DNA from: Acidomonas methanolica
GTDB lineage: Bacteria; Pseudomonadota; Alphaproteobacteria; Acetobacterales; Acetobacteraceae
NCBI RefSeq assembly: GCF_004346035.1
Contig: NZ_SLZN01000012.1
Span: forward strand, 1 to 64,000
Length of the DNA: 64,000 bases
Direction of reading: 5' to 3'
Positions 1 through 9,495 of this stretch are shown piece by piece. The position numbers and the translations under genes are program-made. Under the pieces are notes generated by a model. It saw nothing but the letters and a program-made list of their open reading frames with translations, ran no database searches and was not told where the DNA came from. Each line of letters starts with the position of its first letter. The stretch's first letter is position 1.

Positions 1-348
1 GACCGTGGGGATGCCAGCCTCACCCCGGAGGGCATGGTCCGCTATCGCAGGAACCTGCTGGCGACGCTGGAAGGGCGGGAGGTGGAACGGGTCGGACAGG
101 TGATGGCCGAAAAGCGGGGGAAGTTATGGCGTCCGCTCGATCGCTTCGAGACCATTCAGGGCACGCTGAAAGGCCCGGTCGATCTGGCCAGCGGGCGCTT
201 CGCGGTGCTGGAAAGCGGACATGAATTCTCGCTGGTGCCCTGGAGACCGGAGATCGGGAAACAGCGCCAGAAGGAGATGGCCATTTCCATGGACGAGCAC
301 GGTGGTATCTCGTGGGAGCTGGGTCGGGGCAGGGGGCTTGGCTTGTAG
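1..348 (+). CDS. DUF3363-type relaxase, C-terminal fragment (5' end outside window)
   Basis: The reading frame is open from base 1 to a TAG at 346-348, so this is the 3' end of a longer gene. It encodes about 115 residues. They resemble the last 110 residues of the complete relaxase at 32722-34461: both have the RY-RNL-ATL start, the LASGRFA block, the LVPW block, a KQR motif and the final RGLGL. Identity is clearly partial, so this is a divergent paralogue rather than a recent copy. The catalytic HUH-like part would lie outside the window. A CopG-like gene follows directly, whereas in the complete module traG lies between the two. It therefore looks like the edge of a second, reduced transfer module. 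Confidence 0.85.
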   Translation, partial: DRGDASLTPEGMVRYRRNLLATLEGREVERVGQVMAEKRGKLWRPLDRFETIQGTLKGPVDLASGRFAVLESGHEFSLVPWRPEIGKQRQKEMAISMDEHGGISWELGRGRGLGL

Positions 349-510
349 CAGGATGCCCCCGCGAGTCGTTTCGGAAGGCAGACAAACACCGACAAAAGCC
401 GCCAATTTTACGCCAGGCTACGCCCCCGTACGATGCCGATCGAACAAGGGTTTGCGCCACAAAAATTCCGCGTCAATCTGTCATCGGACCTCCAGATCGG
501 GAGCACGGCG

Positions 511-942
511 ATGGTCAGACGGCAGCGGATGAACGTATATTTCGAGCCGGGCCTGCTGAAGCAGGTCGAGGCGCTGGCCGAGCGCCGGAAAGTGTCGAAA
601 TCGGCGGTGATCGAGGCGGCGGTGCTGTCGCTCGTGTCCGGCGAGGACGATGGACGCCGGGATGCGGCCCTGTCGAAGCGCCTGGACCGGCTCGGGCGGC
701 GGATCGACGATGTGGACGAGGCCGTCGCCGTGCTGGGGGAAGCGTTCGCGCTCTATACCCGTGCCTGGATGAGGCACCAGCTTCCCATCCCGGCGAACGA
801 GAACGAGGCCGCGAAGGATCGGGGCGCGGAGATGTATGCCCGGTTCAACGAGGTATTGGTCCGGCGGCTGGCGAAGGGGCAGCGGTTCCTACATGATCGG
901 GTAAGGGATGTCGCAGGGCAGAAAAGAGGAAACGATATGTAA
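511..942 (+). CDS. CopG/ribbon-helix-helix-like protein of a conjugation module
   Basis: A 143-residue protein, exactly the same length as the CopG-like gene at 38046-38477 and similar along its whole length: a short basic N-terminus, a VYxEPxLL beta strand, then two helices, a KRLDRL/RRLDRL segment, an aromatic-rich helix and a GAExY motif. Proteins of this kind lie between traG and trbB in Trb-type elements and are thought to bind DNA. The ATG at 511 is preferred over an upstream in-frame ATG at 433 because GGGAG precedes it by 7-8 bases and the alignment with the paralogue begins there. Here it follows a relaxase 3' end and no trb gene comes after it. Confidence 0.75.
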   Translation: MVRRQRMNVYFEPGLLKQVEALAERRKVSKSAVIEAAVLSLVSGEDDGRRDAALSKRLDRLGRRIDDVDEAVAVLGEAFALYTRAWMRHQLPIPANENEAAKDRGAEMYARFNEVLVRRLAKGQRFLHDRVRDVAGQKRGNDM

Positions 943-1261
943 ATTGCTGCCAGCGCTCACGAGGCGTCCGCAAAATGATACCCGATAAGTTTCGCGACAG
1001 TTCCAGCGTGAGTTTGGGCGAGATCGTGATCCTCGCAGTTATTGACATGAAGGTTGGATAAAGGTGGGAGTTCGGTAAACTAGGCAATAGGCGATGCCCA
1101 GCGGCGATGCCACTAATAGGATCATTATCGCCTCCTAGCAGGAGCGTAGAAGCTTCGATCGACATTATCTGGTCTGAAAGATATTCCCCCGATGTCTGCG
1201 ATCCATGATGCTGCACGCGGATATGCTCGATAATAATCCGTTCTCCATTTTGAGTCGCCAA
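845..1261 (-). CDS. Weak hypothetical reading frame in an AT-richer stretch
   Basis: The interval 943-1308 holds no recognisable gene. The best candidate is this 138-codon minus-strand frame, which starts with TTG and has no convincing Shine-Dalgarno sequence. It runs about 100 bases into the 3' end of the CopG-like gene on the other strand. The product is not recognised and has no signal peptide or membrane segment. Composition is lower in GC than the flanking transfer genes, as expected for a decayed junction between the transfer remnant and the potassium block. It may well not be a gene. Confidence 0.2.
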   Translation of the reverse strand: MATQNGERIIIEHIRVQHHGSQTSGEYLSDQIMSIEASTLLLGGDNDPISGIAAGHRLLPSLPNSHLYPTFMSITARITISPKLTLELSRNLSGIILRTPRERWQQFTYRFLFSALRHPLPDHVGTAAPSPAAGPIPR

Positions 1262-1308
1262 GATCAGAGAACGGAACGAAAGCGTTTAGATTAGTGGACA
1301 GAATTAAC

Positions 1309-1758
1309 TCAGAAATTGTCTGATTGCAAAGCAGGAGGCTGCGGTTGGTATCGAGGCTGTATAAACCAATAAACCAGGCCTAAGGAAAGAATGGCGGCGG
1401 AAAGGCCAAGCATTTCGTTGAAGTCGATTTCTTTTAGATCGAGAACGATAAACTTTCTGACGGTCGCCAATATGCCGATAAGGAGAATGGGCTCGATACG
1501 AATAATGCCATGCTGTTTTCCTGCTGACGGCGTAATAAATGATCTTTTGAATTCAAGTGCAATTAGAATTGTAAAGAACATTCCAAAAACTGCTTGAAGG
1601 TTCTCAGGTGTGGTCGAGTTTATTCCGCGATCGGCAAGAATTACTACGATCGACACGGTGAGATGAAGAAGGGAAACGCTCGCGATCAACATGATGATCG
1701 CGCTTAGTGTCGTCATCACACACTGTTCGAACAGATCAAAAATACGTTCTTTGAACAT
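1309..1758 (-). CDS. PsiE-family membrane protein (phosphate-starvation-inducible E-like)
   Basis: A 149-residue protein with four predicted membrane segments: about residues 14-40, 55-75, 88-105 and 117-133. The pattern of short loops and a charged KRSF segment between segments 2 and 3 fits the PsiE family of small inner-membrane proteins, whose biochemical role is not known. The gene lies downstream of kup on the same strand, about 150 bases after it, but the hairpin at 1878-1902 may separate the transcripts. Local GC is lower than in kup. The family call rests on topology and general sequence feel. Confidence 0.6.
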   Translation of the reverse strand: MFKERIFDLFEQCVMTTLSAIIMLIASVSLLHLTVSIVVILADRGINSTTPENLQAVFGMFFTILIALEFKRSFITPSAGKQHGIIRIEPILLIGILATVRKFIVLDLKEIDFNEMLGLSAAILSLGLVYWFIQPRYQPQPPALQSDNF

Positions 1759-1877
1759 ATTAGAAAAAATTCCTCTGATTTTCGACGGGAATACCTGCCT
1801 TTATTTCAGTCGAAGCAGGTCATGTTTCTCTTTAAATTTTTACTATATTTTCCATGCATCTTATTTTTTGTCGGTAT

Positions 1878-1902
1878 ACCGCGCCGTTTCATACGGCGCG
1901 GT
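1878..1902. terminator. Strong hairpin directly downstream of kup
   Basis: A perfect 10-bp inverted repeat (ACCGCGCCGT / ACGGCGCGGT) with a 5-base loop begins 5 bases after the kup stop codon. It is well placed to end or protect the kup transcript. No U tract follows on the kup strand, where the bases after the stem are A-rich, so it is not a textbook intrinsic terminator. Confidence 0.5.
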
Positions 1903-1907
1903 GATCA

Positions 1908-3830
1908 TCAGATACCGATACGGACGCCCAGTTCGACAACCCGATCGAGTGGTATACGCAAGAAGTCCGTGACGGGCGTTGCATTTCGCGTCATGAGAAG
2001 AAACAGCGCCATGCGCCAACGTGAGATCTGGGACGGCTGCGCACGGACCAGCAATTCACGCGACACGAAATAGGAGGCCTGCGGCAAGTCGAAACCGGTA
2101 TCCCCAACCTGTAGTTGAGCAAGAGCCACCGGAAGATTCGGCATTTCCATGAAGCCATAACAAAGCATGACCCGATAAATGTTTGGCGCGATCTCGGTTA
2201 CTTCGGCCCGCTGGTCGGGCGCCACCTGAGGAATGTTGACGTTCCTGACCGTGAGAAGAATAACGTGATCATGTAATACCTTGTTGTGTTTGAGATTATG
2301 AAGAAGCGATGTCGGAATGTATTCAGGATTTGCCGTCATGAACACACCCGTCCCTGGCACACGGATAATGCTCCGGGAATGAGGAAGACGCGCAATGAAA
2401 GTTCCTACCGGCATCGCATCATGCTGTTGCCGTGAGAGAACAAGGCTTCTCCCTTTTTTCCATGTGAACATCATCATGATCAAAACGGCTGCTAGCAGAA
2501 CCGGCACCCATCCGCCTTCAATGATTTTCAGAGTGTTCGAGGCGAAAAAAATTCCGTCTATGATAAAGAAACCGCCGAACACGGTGATGGTCGCCCAAGC
2601 AGACCATTTGTACCGGTCTCGATAAACAACAGCAGCGAGAATACAGGTGCAGAGAAATGTGCCGGTTACGGCAATGCCATAGGCCGACGCCAGAGCCTCG
2701 GAACTACGGAACGCGATGACGAGAAGCAACGCGCCCACCATGAGCGAATGGTTGAGACCAGGCAGGTATATCTGGCTTTCTTCCGTGGGGTTTGTGTGCA
2801 TGATCCGCATGCGCGGCACATAACCGAGTTGGATTAATTGTCGGCACAGGGAAAACCCTCCGGATATGCACGCCTGGCTGGCAATGACTGTGGCAATTGT
2901 CGATATGATGATCATAGGGATCTGAAGCCATTGCGGCCCCAGCAGAAAGAACGGATTGGAGATCGTTGCCGGATCAGAGATCAGCAATGCCCCTTGACCG
3001 AAATAATTGAGTGCCAGGCAGGGCAGGACAAAAAACAACCACGTTTCGCGAATGGGCCTGCGCCCAAAATGGCTCATATCGGCATAAAGGGCTTCGGCAC
3101 CGGTCACGGCGAGGACTACGGAACCAAGGGCCAGGAACGACAGATAACCATGCCGGGCGATGAACATGATCGCATAGGTAGGTGAAAGTGCAAGCAGGAT
3201 CGTAGGGTGGTGAAGGATGGCAAGAATGCCTAAAACCCCAATCATCAGAAACCAGAGTACCATCACCGGACCAAAAATGATGCCGATCTTGCCCGTGCCA
3301 TGAAACTGGATCGAGAACAGTCCGATCAGAACGGCAATTGATAAAGGGACAACAAGATGGCTCGCGGCCGGAAACGAAACCTCGATGCCCTCGATTGCCG
3401 AGATGACCGAGACTGCTGGTGTAATGATGCCATCGCCAAAGAACAGGCAGGCCCCTATGACACCGATCATTCCAAGAAGCAGCTTGACGGATTTACGCTT
3501 CGCGTTCTGCTGCGCCAGAGACATCAGAGCGATAATGCCACCCTCGCCATTATAGTCGGCGCGCATGACAAGAATGACGTATTTTACCGTCACGACGAGC
3601 ATGAGCGTCCAGAACAGGAGGCTTTCAACTCCCAGCACCTCGCTTGCGGAGATAGTTCCGTGATCCGATACGACTTGAGCTGTCGTGCGCAATGCATAAA
3701 GCGGGCTGGTACCGATGTCGCCGAACACGACCCCAAGCGCGCCTAATATCGCGGCAAAGCCGGCAGGACGAGCATCATGTCCCGCTGACCCCTTTCCGCC
3801 CTGAACGGCGACCGGTGCTGTTAAAGACAC
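1908..3830 (-). CDS. kup: Kup low-affinity potassium transporter
   Basis: A 640-residue protein, usual length for Kup (KUP/HAK/KT family), which imports K+ with protons across the inner membrane. The N-terminus carries the family signature GDIGTSPLYAL at residues 37-47, and ADYNGEGG follows after the second membrane segment. About twelve membrane segments fill residues 25-450, and a soluble C-terminal domain of about 160 residues follows. The start is a GTG at 3830 with GGAGA about 12 bases upstream. It lies between a porin gene and a PsiE-like gene on the same strand and opposite the kdp operon, forming a potassium-uptake cluster. Confidence 0.95.
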   Translation of the reverse strand: MSLTAPVAVQGGKGSAGHDARPAGFAAILGALGVVFGDIGTSPLYALRTTAQVVSDHGTISASEVLGVESLLFWTLMLVVTVKYVILVMRADYNGEGGIIALMSLAQQNAKRKSVKLLLGMIGVIGACLFFGDGIITPAVSVISAIEGIEVSFPAASHLVVPLSIAVLIGLFSIQFHGTGKIGIIFGPVMVLWFLMIGVLGILAILHHPTILLALSPTYAIMFIARHGYLSFLALGSVVLAVTGAEALYADMSHFGRRPIRETWLFFVLPCLALNYFGQGALLISDPATISNPFFLLGPQWLQIPMIIISTIATVIASQACISGGFSLCRQLIQLGYVPRMRIMHTNPTEESQIYLPGLNHSLMVGALLLVIAFRSSEALASAYGIAVTGTFLCTCILAAVVYRDRYKWSAWATITVFGGFFIIDGIFFASNTLKIIEGGWVPVLLAAVLIMMMFTWKKGRSLVLSRQQHDAMPVGTFIARLPHSRSIIRVPGTGVFMTANPEYIPTSLLHNLKHNKVLHDHVILLTVRNVNIPQVAPDQRAEVTEIAPNIYRVMLCYGFMEMPNLPVALAQLQVGDTGFDLPQASYFVSRELLVRAQPSQISRWRMALFLLMTRNATPVTDFLRIPLDRVVELGVRIGI

Positions 3831-3921
3831 TATCTCATCTCCAGTAATATTGATTGATCAAGCCGAGTATTCCGTGCATGCTTTTTGATCTGTGCATCGC
3901 AGTGTGAAGAATTACCTGTCA

Positions 3922-5145
3922 TTAAAAGCCGAGCACCGCATCTGCGCCAAAGGTGAACTGGCCTGTGTTGCGCAGGTCGTTGAAGGGCGTCGTGCCATTG
4001 AGGGAGCGATCGAAGCGTATTTCCGGGCGAATCTCGAACAGCTTGACGTGGTGTCCGAAGGCCGGATGCCAGTTCGCGCCGAGCGTGAGCGCGCCATAAG
4101 TCGTGGGTGGGGCAGACTGGGTATACGCGCTCTTGCCCAACGTGGCCCGGATATAGGAGGTGTCGCCAAGGAACGAGGTGACGAATAGGCCCGTATTATC
4201 GCGATAGATCTCGCCGCGATAGTTCAGCGTGAGGCTTGGTGTGATCTGATAGCTCACATAACTGACGAAGCTGTAAGCATCCGCGCGAAGGCCATCGTCA
4301 TGCATATAGTTGAACTCGCCGGTCACGGAGAGCTTGTCGTTGATCTTGTACGTTCCGTTCAGGTCGTTCCAGAACCTCTGGGAAGAATTGGCCTGTTTGC
4401 CCAATGTCCGGATGGCGTCTTCCGGGCCGACGCGGCCGAGATAAGTAAAGGAAAATTTTCCGCCAAGCAGCCCGCTGCCATTGACGCCGAAATAGCCGGC
4501 TGCCGCGTGATTGTTGTCGCCTCCACCAAACGAGACCTGATTACCGGTATCGACACCGAAAAGCGCACTGAAATGGTCATCGACATGCCATTGGAACATC
4601 CCGCCGACATGTTCGAAGGTGGTGGAATACTGGGTCGTGTAGGATAGCGTGTAGAAGGGCCTCAGTGAGGGATCATAGGATTCCACACCCATTGGAGAAG
4701 TGAGGATACCTGCTTGCATATCCAGCCCGTGCCGGGTCAGCCAGGGCAGATGCAGGTCAAGATGCGCCTGGGGGAGGATGAACTGGTAGCGACTGGAAAT
4801 CGCGTTCGAAGTAATCCCGGCTATCTGGAAGTAACGTGCATCGGCACCATACATACCCTGAAGAAAAAAACCGATCTGATAGTCATGTGCTGTCGTATCG
4901 ACAGCGCGGTTGACCGTCAGAAGAATCTGGTCTAGCTGCGGTTGATTGGCGCGATCGCCGAAGAACTGGCCAAAATTGACGCCGTTATCGGGTCGGGCGG
5001 GATTGGCGTTGATGCCTCCTTCAATCTGTGCGCCGTAGGTGATGGACTTCGCCCAGCTTCCGAGATCGGAAGCGAAGGCACTGGGCACGGCCCAATGCGA
5101 CGCTGCCAGCAAGATCATCGTGGCGAAACCGAGCCGACGGACCAT
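3922..5145 (-). CDS. Outer-membrane beta-barrel porin (BBP2-like family)
   Basis: From the ATG at 5145 this is a 407-residue protein. The first 25 residues are a clear Sec signal peptide (basic MVRR, hydrophobic core, cleavage after SAFA). The mature part is a run of amphipathic strands with frequent aromatic residues and ends in phenylalanine (VLGF), as required for BAM-dependent insertion. An HxDLHLPW segment and the GINANPARP-like N-terminal loop recall the putative beta-barrel porin family found beside transporter genes in acetic acid bacteria. In-frame starts at 5187 and 5277 would put a non-signal extension in front, so 5145 is preferred. It probably lets small solutes or ions reach Kup or Kdp. 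Confidence 0.75.
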   Translation of the reverse strand: MVRRLGFATMILLAASHWAVPSAFASDLGSWAKSITYGAQIEGGINANPARPDNGVNFGQFFGDRANQPQLDQILLTVNRAVDTTAHDYQIGFFLQGMYGADARYFQIAGITSNAISSRYQFILPQAHLDLHLPWLTRHGLDMQAGILTSPMGVESYDPSLRPFYTLSYTTQYSTTFEHVGGMFQWHVDDHFSALFGVDTGNQVSFGGGDNNHAAAGYFGVNGSGLLGGKFSFTYLGRVGPEDAIRTLGKQANSSQRFWNDLNGTYKINDKLSVTGEFNYMHDDGLRADAYSFVSYVSYQITPSLTLNYRGEIYRDNTGLFVTSFLGDTSYIRATLGKSAYTQSAPPTTYGALTLGANWHPAFGHHVKLFEIRPEIRFDRSLNGTTPFNDLRNTGQFTFGADAVLGF

Positions 5146-5461
5146 GTCCCGGTTTGCCCCGACTTCAGATAGCTGCGGTGCAAGCATGATTTTTACGCTG
5201 CCCACCGAATAGAACGTCCCGCGCAATCGTCGGAGACGCTGCAGACTATAAGCCACATATTTCATATCAGCGATCATTCCCGGCTCGAGATTTTCTTAGC
5301 CGAGTAGGCATCGGGTCATGGGTCTGACAAGAGCAAGGGCCTTTCCGTCGCCCATTTTCACCCGAATTCCTATGAGATTCATATATTGCGGCGGCGAACG
5401 CCCTCTCTCTTTCCTATGCGGATGCTGCGATAACATGTTTTGGCAGAAGGAATGGATTTCT
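5146..5461. promoter_or_regulatory. Divergent control region between porin/kup and kdp
   Basis: These 316 bases separate the leftward porin gene from the rightward kdp operon and must hold the kdp promoter, including any KdpE site. An in-frame extension of the porin gene covers part of the left half. I cannot single out a convincing -35/-10 pair or KdpE box by eye. An AGAAGGAA Shine-Dalgarno-like sequence stands just before the first small kdp ORF at 5462. Confidence 0.5.
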
Positions 5462-5545
5462 ATGCTTGATGTTCTTTATTGCGGACTTGGAATCGTGGGT
5501 TTTTTGATTTCCCTGGGCTTCCTGTCCTTTTGTGAACGGATCTAG
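5462..5545 (+). CDS. 27-aa single-span membrane peptide at the head of the kdp operon
   Basis: A 27-codon frame from ATG 5462 to TAG 5543-5545, with AGAAGGAA about 11 bases upstream. Residues 3-23 form one hydrophobic membrane span and the peptide ends in a charged CERI tail. It lies 4 bases ahead of kdpF, so the two are probably translated together. It is not KdpF, which follows with the typical RPERF ending. Its position and make-up suggest a small Kdp-associated membrane peptide. The function is inferred only from context. Confidence 0.6.
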   Translation: MLDVLYCGLGIVGFLISLGFLSFCERI

Positions 5546-5549
5546 CGTC

Positions 5550-5639
5550 ATGTCGCTTGATTTCATTTTAGGCGGCGCGGTGACCCTTGGCCTTCTGGTC
5601 TACGTCTTCTTTGCGCTGGTGCGTCCGGAAAGGTTCTGA
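5550..5639 (+). CDS. kdpF: KdpF small subunit
   Basis: A 29-residue membrane peptide whose sequence fits KdpF: a single span with the ILGGAVTLGLLVY segment and the conserved LVRPERF end. KdpF stabilises the KdpFABC potassium pump in the inner membrane. It ends 3 bases before the kdpA start, as in most kdp operons. The gene is short enough to be missed by automatic annotation. Confidence 0.9.
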   Translation: MSLDFILGGAVTLGLLVYVFFALVRPERF

Positions 5640-5642
5640 GAA

Positions 5643-7349
5643 ATGACGATCACTGGCTGGACGCTCATAGCCGCCTTCCTGGTCGCGACGGTTCTCCTCA
5701 CTCCCGTTGCCGGTAATGCCATGACGCGTGTGATGGGCGCGTCCATGGGAGCCGTCGGACGCTTCTTCAGACCGTTGGAGGCAGGTCTCTACAGGCTTGC
5801 CGGGATAGATGCGGCCCGGGAACAAAGCTGGTGGGGCTACGCCCTCGCCATGCTGGTTTTCAAGCTGGTCTGTTTCCTAGTGGTCTACTCATTCTTGCGC
5901 TTGCAGGCGCATCTCCCCCTCAATCCGCTTGGTCTCGGCTCGCTGACACCGGATCTTGCTTACAATACCGCCATCAGTTTCATGACGAATACCAACTGGC
6001 AGAGTTACGCCGGCGAGACGACAATGAGTTATCTCAGCCAGATGGCGGCGCTGACGGTGCAGAATTTCACCTCGGCCGCCGCGGGTATCGCCATTGCGTT
6101 CGCCGTATTTCGGGGGTTCGCCCGGGGTAGTGCCAAGACGATCGGCAATTTCTGGGTCGATCTGACGCGGATCACGTTGTATGTGCTGGTCCCGGGAAGT
6201 GTAGTCCTGGCCTTATTCCTCGTATGGCAAGGCGTGCCGCAAACCTTCTCGAATAGCATTGCGGTCACCACGCTCGAAGGCGCGCACCAAACCATTGCTG
6301 TCGGGCCGGTCGCCTCGCAGGAAGCGATCAAGATGCTGGGAACCAACGGCGGCGGGTTCTTTAACACGAACTCGGCGCATCCGTTCGAGAATCCCACACC
6401 TCTTACGAATTTCATCGAGATGCTGGCAATTTTCGTGATCGGGGGGGGGCTGACCTCCGCTTTCGGGCGCATGGTGGGCGACAGGCGGCAGGGATGGGCG
6501 GTGTTCTCCGTCATGGCGGCGCTGTTCGTCGTGGGTGTGGCCGTGACTTACTGGGCCGAAGGGCACGCCAACCCGGCATTCGCGGCGCTTGGCGTTGATC
6601 CGGGCTTGGGCAACATGGAAGGCAAGGAAACGCGGTTCGGGATCGCGGCGTCCTCGCTGTTCGCCACTGTGACGACCGATGCTTCCTGCGGTGCGGTCAA
6701 TGCCATGCACGAGAGCTTCCTGCCACTGGGCGGGATGGTTCCGCTGGTCAATATGATGCTTGGCGAGGTGATCTTCGGCGGCGTCGGCTCGGGAATGTAC
6801 GGCTTCCTGCTGTTCGCGGTCGTCTCGGTGTTTATCGCAGGGCTGATGGTCGGGCGCACACCAGAGTATCTCGGCAAGAAAATCGAAGCGCGCGAGATCA
6901 AGATGACCATGCTGGGCATCCTGGTACCCCCCATGATGATCCTCACGATGACAGCCATCGCCATAGTTGTTGCTCCAGGCACCTCTGCAATGTCCGCCAG
7001 CGGTCCGCATGGCTTCACCGAGGTGCTGTATGAATACACGTCAGCCGGCGCTAATAACGGCAGCGCCTTTTCCGGTCTGACGGCCAACAGTTTCTGGAAT
7101 ATCACACTCGGAATCACGATGATGATCGGTCGGTTCTTCGTCATCATTCCCGCGCTGGCCCTCGCGGGTTCGCTCGCCGCCAAGAAGACGGTTGCACCCT
7201 CTGTTGGCACGTTTCCCACCCATGGCGGGCTGTTCATCGGTCTCGTGATCGGCGTGATCCTGATCGTGGGAGGCCTGACCTTTCTGCCTGCCCTCGCCCT
7301 CGGTCCTATCGTCGAGCATCTCGCGATGGGCGCCGGTACGCTCTATTGA
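5643..7349 (+). CDS. kdpA: KdpA, potassium-channel subunit of the Kdp pump
   Basis: 568 residues, the usual KdpA length. KdpA belongs to the superfamily of K+ transporters and forms the selectivity filter and ion channel of the KdpFABC P-type ATPase complex. Visible family features include TNTNWQSY near residue 120 (first filter region), GTNGGGFFN near residue 235, [10 protein letters not shown] near residue 345 and [10 protein letters not shown] near residue 470. About ten membrane segments are spread over the protein. It is 3 bases downstream of kdpF and 15 bases upstream of kdpB. Confidence 0.98.
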   Translation: MTITGWTLIAAFLVATVLLTPVAGNAMTRVMGASMGAVGRFFRPLEAGLYRLAGIDAAREQSWWGYALAMLVFKLVCFLVVYSFLRLQAHLPLNPLGLGSLTPDLAYNTAISFMTNTNWQSYAGETTMSYLSQMAALTVQNFTSAAAGIAIAFAVFRGFARGSAKTIGNFWVDLTRITLYVLVPGSVVLALFLVWQGVPQTFSNSIAVTTLEGAHQTIAVGPVASQEAIKMLGTNGGGFFNTNSAHPFENPTPLTNFIEMLAIFVIGGGLTSAFGRMVGDRRQGWAVFSVMAALFVVGVAVTYWAEGHANPAFAALGVDPGLGNMEGKETRFGIAASSLFATVTTDASCGAVNAMHESFLPLGGMVPLVNMMLGEVIFGGVGSGMYGFLLFAVVSVFIAGLMVGRTPEYLGKKIEAREIKMTMLGILVPPMMILTMTAIAIVVAPGTSAMSASGPHGFTEVLYEYTSAGANNGSAFSGLTANSFWNITLGITMMIGRFFVIIPALALAGSLAAKKTVAPSVGTFPTHGGLFIGLVIGVILIVGGLTFLPALALGPIVEHLAMGAGTLY

Positions 7350-7364
7350 CGGGATAGCATCATC

Positions 7365-9482
7365 ATGACTGTTCAATCTATAATGCCGGCTCATGATGGA
7401 CCGGGCGGAAAAGAGAGTGGCCGCAATCCGGGCCGTTCGAGTCTTCTGCGTGCCGATCTTCTGGTGCCCGCGATCCGCGAGAGCTTTCGCAAGCTCGATC
7501 CGCGTGTCATGTGGCATAACCCGGTCATGTTCGTCGTAGAGATCGTTTCCACACTGACCACGATCCTGCTGCTCCGCGACCTTGCGACGGGAGCACCGCA
7601 TATTGGCTTCGCCATCCAGATCAATCTTTGGCTCTGGTTTACGGTGCTGTTCGCGAATTTTGCCGAAGCCGTCGCAGAGGGGCGCGGGAAAGCTCAGGCG
7701 GCAAGTCTTCGCCGGGCACGGACGGATGCGACGGGTAAGCGGCTTCTGCCCACCGATACTGGCAAATGGTCCTATGCGGGTGTGTACGAAGAAGTGCCCG
7801 CGCCCGAGCTTCAGCCCGGCGACGTGGTGCTCGTCGAGGCGGGTGATTTCATGCCGAGTGACGGTGAGGTGATTGATGGTGTCGCCTCAATTGACGAGTC
7901 CGCGATTACTGGCGAGTCAGCGCCGGTTGTGCGGGAGAGCGGTGGCGATCGTTCTGCTGTCACTGGTGGCACACGCGTCCTGTCGGATTGGATTATCGTC
8001 AGAATTACCGCCGCGCAGGGCTCAACCTTCCTGGACCGCATGATCGGGCTTGTCGAGGGGGCGCAGCGACAGAAAACGCCCAATGAGATCGCTCTCAATA
8101 TTCTGCTTGCGGGACTTACGCTCGTCTTCATCTTCGCGATTGCGACGATTCCGTCTTTCGCCGCCTATGCCGGCGGACAGATTCCCGTTCTTGTGCTGGT
8201 CGCGCTGTTCGTGACGCTCATTCCGACCACCATCGGCGCGCTGCTTTCGTCCATCGGCATCGCAGGCATGGATCGGCTGATCCGCTTCAATGTGCTCGCC
8301 ATGTCCGGTCGAGCGGTGGAGGCAGCGGGTGATGTCGATACGCTGTTGTTGGACAAGACCGGTACGATCACCATAGGCAATCGTCAGGCCTCGGATTTTC
8401 TTCCGGTTCCGGGTGTGACGGAACAGGAACTCGCGGACGCGGCCCAACTTGCCTCGCTGGCCGATGAGACCCCGGAGGGGCGTTCAATCGTTGTGCTGGC
8501 GAAGGAGCGTTTCAACATCCGTGCCCGGGAAATGGCACAGGCCGGGATGCAGTTTGTTCCGTTTACCGCCCAGACCCGCATGAGCGGCGTTGACATCGGC
8601 GAGCGTTGCATCCGCAAGGGAGCCGTGGACAGTGTGCTGGCCTATCTTGGCAATCCGGCAGATGCTTCCGCCCAGGCGGCGATTGCGAACGCGGACACCG
8701 TGGGACGCGCCGGGGGCACGCCGCTGGCCGTGGTGGACGACGACAGGTTGCTCGGGATCGTGGCGCTCAAGGACGTCGTCAAGGGTGGCATTCGTGAGCG
8801 TTTCGCCGAATTGCGCCGTATGGGTATCCGCACGGTCATGATAACGGGCGACAATCCTCTCACGGCCGCTGCGATCGCTGCCGAAAGTGGCGTGGACGAT
8901 TTTCTTGCTCAAGCCACGCCAGAAGCCAAGCTCGCATTGATTCGCAAGGAACAGGCTGAAGGCAAGCTTGTGGCCATGTGCGGCGACGGTACCAACGATG
9001 CTCCCGCCCTGGCGCAGGCGGATGTCGGTGTGGCGATGAACACCGGCACAATGGCTGCCCGCGAAGCCGGAAACATGGTCGATCTCGACAGCGATCCGAC
9101 GAAGCTGATCGAGATCGTGGGGATCGGCAAACAGCTCCTGATGACACGCGGCGCGCTGACCACGTTCTCAATCGCCAACGACGTGGCGAAATATTTCGCC
9201 ATCATCCCGGCCATGTTCATAGGCTTTTATCCGCAGCTCTCGGCGTTGAACGTCATGCGCCTAGGCACGCCGCAGAGCGCCATCCTGTCAGCGATCATCT
9301 TCAACGCCCTCATCATCATCTTTCTTATTCCCCTTTCGCTCACGGGGGTGCGCTATCGCCCCGTCGGGGCGGCCGCGCTCCTGCGACGCAATCTTCTCGC
9401 TTTCGGTGTTGGCGGTGTCGTGGCGCCGTTCGTCGGCATCAAGCTGATCGACCTGCTCGTCAACGCGCTTGGCATCGCCTGA
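7365..9482 (+). CDS. kdpB: KdpB, catalytic P-type ATPase subunit
   Basis: 705 residues. It hydrolyses ATP to drive K+ uptake through KdpA. The phosphorylation motif DKTGT starts at Asp330. The actuator TGES loop is at 182-185, a late MITGDNP motif and the [10 protein letters not shown] hinge are present, and membrane helices occur in the expected 2+2+3 pattern. The first 30 residues are a variable hydrophilic extension. The stop overlaps a short spacer before kdpC, and everything suggests one transcript with kdpA and kdpC. Confidence 0.98.
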   Translation: MTVQSIMPAHDGPGGKESGRNPGRSSLLRADLLVPAIRESFRKLDPRVMWHNPVMFVVEIVSTLTTILLLRDLATGAPHIGFAIQINLWLWFTVLFANFAEAVAEGRGKAQAASLRRARTDATGKRLLPTDTGKWSYAGVYEEVPAPELQPGDVVLVEAGDFMPSDGEVIDGVASIDESAITGESAPVVRESGGDRSAVTGGTRVLSDWIIVRITAAQGSTFLDRMIGLVEGAQRQKTPNEIALNILLAGLTLVFIFAIATIPSFAAYAGGQIPVLVLVALFVTLIPTTIGALLSSIGIAGMDRLIRFNVLAMSGRAVEAAGDVDTLLLDKTGTITIGNRQASDFLPVPGVTEQELADAAQLASLADETPEGRSIVVLAKERFNIRAREMAQAGMQFVPFTAQTRMSGVDIGERCIRKGAVDSVLAYLGNPADASAQAAIANADTVGRAGGTPLAVVDDDRLLGIVALKDVVKGGIRERFAELRRMGIRTVMITGDNPLTAAAIAAESGVDDFLAQATPEAKLALIRKEQAEGKLVAMCGDGTNDAPALAQADVGVAMNTGTMAAREAGNMVDLDSDPTKLIEIVGIGKQLLMTRGALTTFSIANDVAKYFAIIPAMFIGFYPQLSALNVMRLGTPQSAILSAIIFNALIIIFLIPLSLTGVRYRPVGAAALLRRNLLAFGVGGVVAPFVGIKLIDLLVNALGIA

Positions 9483-9495
9483 AGGAAAAAGTTCC

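Noticed and set aside
1878-1902. Standard intrinsic terminator for kup
   Set aside because: The stem is strong but no U tract follows on the kup strand, so it is listed only as a hairpin with moderate confidence.
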